Shown: piece by piece, positions 1-6,446 of the stretch | How positions within the stretch are numbered: the first letter of the stretch is position 1 | Layout: every line of letters starts with the position of its first letter | Assembly: GCA_025924495.1 (NCBI GenBank) | Contig: JAICIG010000067.1 | Location: 1-22,998 of the forward strand | DNA: 22,998 nucleotides | Source of the DNA: Pirellulales bacterium | GTDB taxonomy: Bacteria; Planctomycetota; Planctomycetia; Pirellulales; JAICIG01 | Reading direction: 5' to 3' | The notes under the pieces: generated by a model | The model's database searches: none | What the model saw: only the letters and a program-made list of their open reading frames with translations | What the model was told of the DNA's origin: nothing | Translations under genes and position numbers: made by a program

Positions 1-45
1 ACAGTCGTGGCGTCGACTCGCCGTTGCGACACAGTCGTGGCATCG
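1..45. repeat. 30-nt-spaced direct repeat at the window edge
   Basis: Positions 1-15 and 31-45 match at 14 of 15 bases (ACAGTCGTGGC followed by G or A and then TCG). The period is 30 nt. Read in one frame this gives a repeated His-Ser-Arg-Gly motif. Only two copies are visible and the first abuts the window edge, so it could be the end of a longer tandem array to the left or a chance duplication. Confidence 0.5.
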
Positions 46-371
46 GTCCGGCGCACGCTAGTCTGGCTAACCGTTTGCACTGGGGCGGTCATCGCCGGCG
101 ACTTGGCTGGGCCAAACCGGGGGGGCGGAGGCGCTGCGACAGTGAGCGATGCCGCCCCCAGGACGCCGGCGCCGCTTATCAGACTGATCCAACCGCGAGA
201 GCTTCGGAAGCGTGGCATTTGCGTCGTACCTCTTGCAACCATTAACCGAGGCTTCATCGCCTCATCCCCGCGATTCGGCGAAACCGGCCAACCCATCAAA
301 AGTCTTCGGTTGCGGTCATTGACGGAGATAACGGTTTTCTGCCAGCGTGCCGACGCGTCGTGCCGGGTGGG

Positions 372-408
372 CAAGCTCTGTCGATGGCAATTGACAAGCT
401 TTGTCGAT
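372..408. repeat. 14-nt direct repeat, 23-nt period
   Basis: CAAGCTCTGTCGAT at 372-385 recurs as CAAGCTTTGTCGAT at 395-408 with one mismatch. The second copy includes a small GACAA/TTGTC dyad. The function is unknown; a protein-binding site or a small duplication are both possible. Confidence 0.45.
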
Positions 409-1120
409 TAATCGCATCTTAAGTCGCACCGCCAGGGTCGAAACCGTCGAACCAGCGTGCGACGTGCATCGATTGACCGGCATGTATGCGGAGTAAGCAT
501 TTCGCCGAATGACGCTCGTAAATCGCTTAGTTCCAACGTGCTCGGGATGACGGGGCTGCGTCCTCGACCGACTAATGCGGATGGTCCGTCAAGTTCGGCA
601 GTTTGCTTTAACCGGATGATCCCGTGTACAGAATCTGGTCAGAATCGTTCAAGCGTTTTACGCTGATATGTGCAGTATTTGGTCAAGGAACCCTGAGCTC
701 GTGCCACTTCCCTGGGCAGGGGATTACGTTTCCGTAAGGTTATGGCACATCTTCGGGATCCCGAGCCATCCGACCGCGTGGCGATCAGGCCAGAATCGCA
801 ACGTAGAGTTTTGCTGCCATAACAGCCGAAATGCATGGACGAAAAGAGCGCAAGCCGGCTCTCTATGCGATGCTCAGCAAAGCTGCAGGCCGCTGGTGGC
901 TCCCAGTGATTGGCATGCAGATTGCTAGCTACTTAGCTGTCGCACCAGACTCAGTCATGCCGCCGAGTTCGTTCGTTCTGAAAAAGGCGAAAGCAGACGA
1001 AGACGAACCAGGCTGCGTTCCGGAAGATTCAAGCGTACACTCCCACTCAGGCGGCGGCCGACTCTGGTGCGGCTGCAGTTGACGGCGGCGCATGCACTGC
1101 AATAGGGCATCGCGATATGT

Positions 1121-1147
1121 TGGAGCCGGAAACGTACGCCGGCTCCA
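1121..1147. other. 9-bp perfect hairpin upstream of RND operon
   Basis: TGGAGCCGG (1121-1129) pairs perfectly with CCGGCTCCA (1139-1147) across a 9-nt loop. No T-tract follows on the + strand. It lies about 135 nt before the RND adaptor start. It could be a leader structure, an operator dyad or a terminator of an unseen transcript; the sequence does not decide between these. Confidence 0.45.
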
Positions 1148-1269
1148 CAGTGCGTCGCTTCGACACTGTCGTTCGGCTATGGTCTATTTGCGCGATCCTC
1201 GGTTGCATGTAGGTCAGCGGAACGGTGCATCGAATTGCATCCTACAATTGCGGGTGCAGGGAAGAAAAC

Positions 1270-1275
1270 AGGAGA
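1270..1275 (+). promoter_or_regulatory. Ribosome-binding site deciding the adaptor start
   Basis: AGGAGA ends 7 nt before the GTG at 1283. This placement favours GTG 1283 over the in-frame TTG at 1235, which has no Shine-Dalgarno match. The resulting N-terminus, M-S-K-P followed by a hydrophobic segment, is also a better export signal. Confidence 0.7.
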
Positions 1276-1282
1276 AGCTTTC

Positions 1283-2671
1283 GTGTCTAAGCCATGGTTG
1301 TTCGTAGCAGTGATTGTTGCCTGCGCCTCGATCGGCGCCGCATACGTGATGTTGGGCGCGCATGAAGCGGCGGAAGCTGCGAACTCGGAAGCGCGCGAAG
1401 AGGCTGAACGTCCGCGAGCTGAATCGGGCGTGCAGGTCGAAGTTGTGTCGCCGCACGAAGGCGGTCTGGCTAGAACGACCACCCAGCCGGGTTCGGTGAT
1501 TCCTGACAAGGCCGCGAACCTGTTCGCGAAAGTCGCCGGTTACCTCAAAGAACAAAGCGTTGATATCGGCTCGCCCGTCAAAGAAGGCGATGTGCTGGCG
1601 GTGATCGACGTGCCCGAATTGCATAAAGAAGTCGAGCGCAGCGAGGCGGCCCTCGACCAGGCCAAGGCTGCCGTGAAACAGGCCCAGGCTCGCGTGGTGA
1701 CCGCAGAAGCCGAGTGGAAAGCTTCCGTGGCGATAATCGAGCAATACAAGGCGAGCGTGGAAGACGCCGAAGCGAGCCTGTCGTTTCGCAAGAAAGTCTT
1801 CGAGCGTTTGCAGAACCTTGCGGTGGTGCAGAAAGCCGTCGACATGAAGTTGGTCGACGAGAAAGAAGAGCAAAAACACGCTGCCGAAGCCGCGCTGACC
1901 TCGGCCCACGCGTCGGTCTTGGGCGCCGAGGCTCAGGCCAGCGCCGCCAAGGCGAAAATCGAGCAGGCCAAGGCGGACCTGGAAGATGCCAAGGCCCGAG
2001 TCGAGGTCGCCGACGCACAATTGCAGAAAGACCGGGTGTTGGCGGACTATACGACCATTCGTTCGCCCTACACCGGCATTATCACGGAACGCTTTTACTG
2101 GCCCGGCGACTTCGTGCAGTCGCGCGATCAGGGCGCCACCACCCCCATGCTGATCGTGCAAAAGACCGACGTCATGCGAGTCAAGGTGCAGGTGCCTGAT
2201 GCCGACGTGCCCTTCACCAATCCGGGCGACGAAGCCGCGATCCATATCGACGCCTTGCCGGGTAAGGACTTTAAAGGCAAGGTTTCGCGAGTCGCCGGCG
2301 CCGAGGATTCCGAGACGCGAACGATGCGCGTCGAAATCGACCTGTCCAACAAGGAACGCTTGTTGCGCGATGGCATGTATGGAAAGGTCACGATCCAGCT
2401 GGAAAAGCCTTCTAAAGGCCTGACGGTTCCTTCGGCTGCGTTGGCGGGCGAATTGGAAGATGGTCAAGCCACTCTTTATGTTGCGCGAGGCGGCATCGCG
2501 AAGAAACTGAAAGTCCGCATTGGCGCCGATGATGGAATTCGGACCGAGGTTCTGTCGGGACTTGAGCCCGACGACGAAGTGATCCTCACGCGGGGCTCCG
2601 TCGCCGACGGCGTGAAAGTGATCCCGGTCCGCGGCCAAGGCACGGAGCAAGCAAAAGCGGGCCACCATTAA
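1283..2671 (+). CDS. RND efflux periplasmic adaptor (HlyD/AcrA-like)
   Basis: This is the membrane-fusion protein of an RND efflux pump, bridging the inner-membrane permease and an outer-membrane channel. The 462-residue product starts with one basic residue and a hydrophobic segment (about residues 4-25). An I-V-A-C sequence at 11-14 resembles a lipobox, so it is either a lipoprotein or membrane-anchored. A lipoyl half-motif at about 72-110 (AKVAGYL ... VKEGDVLAVID) is followed by a long Ala/Glu/Lys-rich alpha-helical hairpin at about 113-250. The second lipoyl half begins near 255 (IRSPYTGIITERF), then come a beta-barrel at about 290-370 and a membrane-proximal domain to about 450. The C-terminus ends in Gly-His-His. 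The permease gene follows after 118 nt on the same strand, as expected for a pump operon. The start was chosen from the ribosome-binding site at 1270. The substrate cannot be told from the sequence. Confidence 0.93.
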   Translation: MSKPWLFVAVIVACASIGAAYVMLGAHEAAEAANSEAREEAERPRAESGVQVEVVSPHEGGLARTTTQPGSVIPDKAANLFAKVAGYLKEQSVDIGSPVKEGDVLAVIDVPELHKEVERSEAALDQAKAAVKQAQARVVTAEAEWKASVAIIEQYKASVEDAEASLSFRKKVFERLQNLAVVQKAVDMKLVDEKEEQKHAAEAALTSAHASVLGAEAQASAAKAKIEQAKADLEDAKARVEVADAQLQKDRVLADYTTIRSPYTGIITERFYWPGDFVQSRDQGATTPMLIVQKTDVMRVKVQVPDADVPFTNPGDEAAIHIDALPGKDFKGKVSRVAGAEDSETRTMRVEIDLSNKERLLRDGMYGKVTIQLEKPSKGLTVPSAALAGELEDGQATLYVARGGIAKKLKVRIGADDGIRTEVLSGLEPDDEVILTRGSVADGVKVIPVRGQGTEQAKAGHH

Positions 2672-2688
2672 TAGCGCAGAGGCGCAAT

Positions 2689-2707
2689 CTCCGCGCCAAC
2701 CGCGGAG
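2689..2707 (+). other. Intercistronic hairpin after the adaptor gene
   Basis: CTCCGCG (2689-2695) and CGCGGAG (2701-2707) form a perfect 7-bp stem with a 5-nt loop, 17 nt after the adaptor stop codon. There is no following T-run. It may act as an mRNA-stability element or attenuator between adaptor and permease. Confidence 0.5.
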
Positions 2708-2729
2708 GGGCTGTGGTTCTTTCTATATG

Positions 2730-2761
2730 CGGCCGGTTGTCTGACGGACACCCGCCGGCCG
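2730..2761 (+). other. Second intercistronic hairpin before the permease
   Basis: CGGCCGG (2730-2736) pairs with CCGGCCG (2755-2761). Inside lies a second short TGTC/GACA pairing. The structure sits about 28 nt before the permease start codon and could tune the adaptor:permease expression ratio. It is seen only as pairing potential in the sequence. Confidence 0.45.
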
Positions 2762-2789
2762 TGTCAAATATGGCGGCTGGAGCATTCCC

Positions 2790-5700
2790 ATGAACGGGCT
2801 GATTCGAGCATCTCTCAAAAACCCTTACGCCGTCACCGTGATGATGCTCACGCTGTTGGTGTTGGGCAGCCTGACGCTGACAAGCATTCCGATCGACATT
2901 TTGCCGATCTTTAAGAGCCCTGCGGTGCAGGTGCTGACGTTCTATGGCGGCATGCCCGCGGCAAATATCGAGAAAGACATCACCAACCGCATGGAGCGGT
3001 GGACCGGTCAGGCGGCCGGAACGGCACGGCAGGAGTCGCGATCGATCGTCGGCGCCAGCATCATCCGCAACTACTATCGCGAAGACATCGATCCCAACGG
3101 CGCCTTGACGCAAGTCAATTCGCTGGCTTCGGCGGCCATTCCCAACTTGCCACCTGGCACGTTGCCGCCGGTGATTTTGCCGTTCGACCCGACGAGCACG
3201 GTTCCGGCTTGCCTTGTGGCATTGGATAGCCACGGCAAGCAGAGCGAAGCCATCATGTACGACGTGGGCCGTTATGAGGTCCGCAACTTCATCATGGCGT
3301 CTCCCGGCGCGGTGGCGCCGGTGGTGTACGGCGGCAAGATCCGCGCCGTGCTCGCCTACCTGGACCGCGACAAGCTGCAAGCCCGCAACTTGTCTCCGCT
3401 CGACGTCATGAATGCGCTCGATGCATACAACTTGTTCTTGCCGACGGGCGATGCGAAGTTCGGCAACACCGACGTCGCCATCGACTCGAACTCCATGTAC
3501 GACCTGGTCGAACAGATGGGCGACATTCCGTTGCGCACCGTGCATGGGAACGCCTCGTACCTGCGAGACGTTGCGACTCCGAAAGACACCAGCTTCATTC
3601 AGACCAACGTGGTCCGCGTGAACGGCGTGCGGCAGGTTTACGTCCCCGTCTATCGGCAGCTCGGATCGAGCACGCTGTCGGTGGTCAACAACCTGAAAGA
3701 GGCCGTGCCGAACATGCAGAATCGCTTGAGCCGCGGCGGCATCGATCTCAAGGTGGTAATGGATCAGTCCGTCTACGTCAAGCAGTCCATCGAAAGCCTC
3801 GCCGAGGAAGGCGTACTGGGCGCCGTCCTTTGTTCGCTCGTGATCTTGTTGTTCCTGGGCGAATGGCGCATGACGCTGATCGCGGTGATGACGATCCCGG
3901 TCTCGGTGCTCACCGCCATCATTGGCTTGTACTACACCGGCAACACGATTAACGTAATGACGCTCGCCGGATTATCCTTGGCGATCGGCCCGCTGGTCGA
4001 TAGCGCCATCATTTGCTTGGAGAACACGCATCGCCATCTGGGCATGGGCGCCTCTCCCTCGGAAGCCGCCTTCTTGGGCGCGAGCGAAGTGGCCATGCCC
4101 GAGCTCGTGGCAAGTTGCTGCACGCTGCTGGTGCTCGCCCCATTGGCGATGATGCCCGGCATGGGTCAATTTCTTTTCAAACCCATGGCTAGCGCCGTCG
4201 CGTTCGCCATGATTGCCGCCTATCTGCTGTCGCGATCGTTCGTGCCTGCCCGCTGTGCAGGTTGGTTAAAAGCACACATCGGTCATCATGGGGACCACGA
4301 TGGTGCAGCAGATCATTCTGCTCACGGCCATGCCCCGGCCAAGCGCGGATTGATCGGCCGCGCTTTTGCTCGCTGGGAAGCGATGATCGACGTCGGCATC
4401 GGTTGGTATGTGCGACGGCTGGAGAGCGTACTGAATCACCGCCTGCTAACGGTGGCGATTGCTGCGATCTTGCTGGTCGTGGTCGTTGTTGGGCTGGGCA
4501 GCCAGTTGCGGCGAGAGTTCTTCCCTGAAGTCGATGCCGGCGCGTTTGAGATGACGGTGCGAGCCCCCAGCGGAACGCGCATCGAAAAGACCGAGGAGTC
4601 CATCGCTTTGGTGGAAGGGGTCGTCAAGGACAAGCTCGGGGAAGACTTGCAGGTCGTGATCAGCGAGTTAGGCGTCACGCCCGACTGGTCGGCCGCATAT
4701 ACGCCGAATTCCGGCCCCATGGATACGATTCTGAAGATTCAATTGGAGGAGCACCGCCATCACTCCGCCCAGGAGTATGTGCATATTCTGCGCGAAGCGC
4801 TCACTCACGATAGCCGCTTCACGGGGCTGGAATTCGCATTCGACGCGGGCGGTATGATCCGCGGCGCCATGAACGAAGGCAAGTCGACGCCGATCAATAT
4901 CCGCGTCGAAGCCAAAAACCTGGAAAAGGCTCGGATGGTGGCCGAAGAGATTCAGCGCGAAGTCGTCGGCGTCGACGGCGTCGTCGATTGCCGCATCATG
5001 CAGCGCTTGGATTATCCCCGCTACATCATCGACGTCGACCGCGCCAAGGCGGCCGACGCCGGGCTGAACCAGAGCGACGTGATGAGGAATATCGTCGCCG
5101 CCTTCAACTCCAGCATCCAGTTCAATAAGAAGAACTTCTGGATCGATCCTGTCAGTCACAATCAGTACTTCGTCGGCGTACAGTACCCGGAAGGGGACAT
5201 CAAGTCGATTGATACGCTGAAGAACATTCCAATTACCAGCGCCGTACAGGCGAAGCCAATTCCGCTGGGCAATCTGATCAGCATCCGACGCGACCAGGTG
5301 CCCGCGGAAATCACTCACAACAACTTGGCGCCTGCCATCGATCTCGTGATGGGGGTCTACGGTCGCGACCTCGGGCACGTCGCCGACGATGTGTACCAGA
5401 TTGTCGAACGGTACGGCATTCCCAAAGAGAACCAGAAGGCCGCCTGGACGCCATTCGATCCGACGTCGAAAGACAAGCAGACGGAGATGAAGGGCGCCCG
5501 ATTGCTGATCAGCGGCGAATACTTGCGCATGCAAGACACGTTCCGCAACCTGGGTTACGGCATGATTCTGGCCGTGCTCTTGATTTACTTCTTGATGGTG
5601 GCCTTATTTAAGTCGTACATCACCCCGATCGTCGTCTTGTCGGCCGTCCCGGTCGGCGTCGTCGGCGTGGTGATCATGCTATACATCACCGGCACGCCGA

Positions 5701-6077
5701 TTAACGTGCAGTCGCTGCTGGGCGTGATCTTCATGGTGGGAATCGTGGTTTCGAACACGGTGCTGCTAACCGACTTTGCCCAGAACCTGCGCATTCAAGA
5801 CGGGCTCGAACCAACGGAGGCGATCCGCCGCGCCGCTTCAATTCGCGTCCGGCCGGTCGTAATGACGGCCTGTGCCGCCTTCTTCGCGCTGATCCCAATG
5901 GCCATGGCTCTGCAGCGAGGCAGCGAAGCAAACGCTCCGCTGGGCCGAGCGGTCATCGGCGGGTTGTTGGCTGGTTTGGTCACGACCTTGTTCGTCGTAC
6001 CCGCCATGTATTCGCTGCTGGTTCGCGATGCCGAACCGCACGCGGGCGGCCAACCGCAGCCAAGCCACGCAGTCTAA
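2790..6077 (+). CDS. RND efflux permease (AcrB/CzcA superfamily)
   Basis: This is the inner-membrane subunit of an RND pump, which normally exports substrates in exchange for protons. The 1095-residue length is typical. TM1 lies at about residues 13-33, followed by a porter domain with the usual two-fold repeat, TM2-TM6 at about 338-485, and a linker. TM7 is at about 551-570, then a second porter domain, and TM8-TM12 at about 920-1075. The TM4 motif reads GPLVDSAIICLEN (401-412 region): the first Asp (D404) is kept but the second is Ser (S405). In TM10 the position equivalent to the AcrB Lys is Ser (S988 in VVSNT). The TM6-TM7 linker holds seven His between 496 and 514. The ATG is preceded by GGAG 7 nt upstream. 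No outer-membrane factor gene follows. It cannot be assigned confidently to the drug (HAE) or heavy-metal (HME) branch. Confidence 0.95.
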   Translation: MNGLIRASLKNPYAVTVMMLTLLVLGSLTLTSIPIDILPIFKSPAVQVLTFYGGMPAANIEKDITNRMERWTGQAAGTARQESRSIVGASIIRNYYREDIDPNGALTQVNSLASAAIPNLPPGTLPPVILPFDPTSTVPACLVALDSHGKQSEAIMYDVGRYEVRNFIMASPGAVAPVVYGGKIRAVLAYLDRDKLQARNLSPLDVMNALDAYNLFLPTGDAKFGNTDVAIDSNSMYDLVEQMGDIPLRTVHGNASYLRDVATPKDTSFIQTNVVRVNGVRQVYVPVYRQLGSSTLSVVNNLKEAVPNMQNRLSRGGIDLKVVMDQSVYVKQSIESLAEEGVLGAVLCSLVILLFLGEWRMTLIAVMTIPVSVLTAIIGLYYTGNTINVMTLAGLSLAIGPLVDSAIICLENTHRHLGMGASPSEAAFLGASEVAMPELVASCCTLLVLAPLAMMPGMGQFLFKPMASAVAFAMIAAYLLSRSFVPARCAGWLKAHIGHHGDHDGAADHSAHGHAPAKRGLIGRAFARWEAMIDVGIGWYVRRLESVLNHRLLTVAIAAILLVVVVVGLGSQLRREFFPEVDAGAFEMTVRAPSGTRIEKTEESIALVEGVVKDKLGEDLQVVISELGVTPDWSAAYTPNSGPMDTILKIQLEEHRHHSAQEYVHILREALTHDSRFTGLEFAFDAGGMIRGAMNEGKSTPINIRVEAKNLEKARMVAEEIQREVVGVDGVVDCRIMQRLDYPRYIIDVDRAKAADAGLNQSDVMRNIVAAFNSSIQFNKKNFWIDPVSHNQYFVGVQYPEGDIKSIDTLKNIPITSAVQAKPIPLGNLISIRRDQVPAEITHNNLAPAIDLVMGVYGRDLGHVADDVYQIVERYGIPKENQKAAWTPFDPTSKDKQTEMKGARLLISGEYLRMQDTFRNLGYGMILAVLLIYFLMVALFKSYITPIVVLSAVPVGVVGVVIMLYITGTPINVQSLLGVIFMVGIVVSNTVLLTDFAQNLRIQDGLEPTEAIRRAASIRVRPVVMTACAAFFALIPMAMALQRGSEANAPLGRAVIGGLLAGLVTTLFVVPAMYSLLVRDAEPHAGGQPQPSHAV

Positions 6078-6078
6078 A

Positions 6079-6131
6079 CCACGGAACGCGACGCCCGGCT
6101 CGCGAATCGTTCGAGCCGGGCGCTTCCGTGG
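6079..6131 (+). terminator. Strong two-part hairpin after the RND permease
   Basis: One base after the permease stop, CCACGGAA (6079-6086) pairs with TTCCGTGG (6124-6131). GCCCGGCTCG (6093-6102) pairs with CGAGCCGGGC (6112-6121) inside it. Both arms are perfect and the terminal loop is 9 nt. There is no T-tract, so it is either a factor-assisted terminator or a 3'-end stabiliser for the RND transcript. Confidence 0.65.
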
Positions 6132-6141
6132 CTGTGCCGAG

Positions 6142-6204
6142 CCAAGGGGGCGAAGTTGGCCAGGTGTGCGCGGCCATCTTGGGCGAGTGGCCAACTTCGC
6201 TTGG
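6142..6204. repeat. 13-bp inverted repeat with 25-nt loop
   Basis: GCGAAGTTGGCCA (6150-6162) and TGGCCAACTTCGC (6188-6200) are perfect inverted copies. A further outer CCAA/TTGG pair (6142-6145 and 6201-6204) extends the dyad. It directly follows the first hairpin. It may be a bidirectional terminator, a repetitive extragenic palindrome-like element or a cruciform. Confidence 0.6.
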
Positions 6205-6279
6205 GAGCGGTTGCAGCCCAGCATCGTGCATTCAAAGACGGCGCATTCGTAACGAACCCGCTCCGGCGGTGTCAATCCG

Positions 6280-6298
6280 GGCCAGCACCGTGCTGGCC
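6280..6298 (+). terminator. Compact 9-bp hairpin followed by pyrimidines
   Basis: GGCCAGCAC (6280-6288) and GTGCTGGCC (6290-6298) form a near-perfect palindrome, effectively an 8-bp stem with a 3-nt loop. It is followed by TTCTGTC. It is the third dyad in this gap and is the most terminator-like in geometry, though the T-run is poor. Confidence 0.5.
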
Positions 6299-6350
6299 TT
6301 CTGTCAGTCGTCGAATCCCGCGCCCGGATCGATGCAACTCGCTGATTTAG

Positions 6351-6379
6351 TTGATCTTGCGCTCGCGCCATGTTACGCT
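6351..6379 (+). promoter_or_regulatory. Possible sigma70-like promoter for the DUF1501 operon
   Basis: TTGATC (6351-6356) and TACGCT (6374-6379) are separated by 17 nt. They match the housekeeping consensus at 4 of 6 and 3 of 6 positions. A start site near 6386 would give a leader of about 60 nt before the ATG at 6447. Planctomycete promoters are poorly conserved, so this is only a candidate. Confidence 0.25.
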
Positions 6380-6380
6380 G

Positions 6381-6399
6381 ATGCAAGCACCAGTTGCAT
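6381..6399. promoter_or_regulatory. ATGCAA/TTGCAT dyad, possible operator
   Basis: ATGCAA (6381-6386) and TTGCAT (6394-6399) are perfect inverted half-sites separated by 7 nt, just after the possible -10 element. A third ATGCAA lies at 6332-6337. Two TTGCAT copies also precede the RND adaptor gene at 1203 and 1235. Binding by a dimeric regulator is an inference. Confidence 0.3.
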
Positions 6400-6432
6400 T
6401 GGCTGAATGGTACGAAAACGGCTCACGATCTG

Positions 6433-6437
6433 AAGGA
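6433..6437 (+). promoter_or_regulatory. Ribosome-binding site for the DUF1501 gene
   Basis: AAGGA ends 9 nt before the ATG at 6447. This supports that start over upstream in-frame codons at 6351 and 6381. Confidence 0.6.
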
Positions 6438-6446
6438 ACGATCACG

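Larger units (their letters stand above)
1..1282. other. ORF-poor region without a recognisable gene
   Basis: I see no convincing gene in this stretch. All open frames are short, none has a recognisable domain, and composition is less GC-rich than in the genes to the right. The longest forward frame (GTG at 7 to 411) has a weakly hydrophobic N-terminal stretch, no clear ribosome-binding site and no family resemblance. An alternative overlapping frame, open from position 3 to 245, is arginine-rich and looks like low-complexity translation. No tRNA or rRNA was recognised. The region does hold a direct repeat at 1-45, a second direct repeat at 372-408, a hairpin at 1121-1147 and two TTGCAT hexamers just before the RND genes. 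It is probably the long upstream region of the RND operon plus a decayed or non-coding segment. Confidence 0.6.
6078..6446. other. Structured intergenic region between RND pair and DUF1501 gene
   Basis: This 369-nt gap has no credible gene. It contains three inverted repeats at 6079-6131, 6142-6204 and 6280-6298. These are followed by a possible promoter at 6351-6379 and an ATGCAA/TTGCAT dyad at 6381-6399. An in-frame upward extension of the downstream gene exists to 6351, but it lacks a ribosome-binding site and would displace the Tat signal, so it was not used. Confidence 0.7.

Noticed and set aside
1..45. Possible end of a CRISPR array
   Set aside because: Only two partial copies of about 15 nt, no full repeat-spacer-repeat unit, no dyad in the repeat and no cas genes in view.
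7..411. Forward 134-residue reading frame
   Set aside because: GTG start without ribosome-binding site, no recognisable domain, and an overlapping alternative frame looks equally plausible; not supported as a gene.
1243..1248. TACAAT as -10 box of the RND operon
   Set aside because: The distance to the start is reasonable, but no -35 element is found at 16-18 nt upstream.
1214..2668. Long antisense reading frame opposite the RND adaptor
   Set aside because: Its length follows from GC-rich codon positions of the real gene. The translation has no domain and lies fully antisense to a clear adaptor.
2790..6077. Calling the permease a heavy-metal (CzcA/CusA) exporter
   Set aside because: The His-rich loop is suggestive, but the TM4 signature of HME pumps is absent, so the substrate class is left open.
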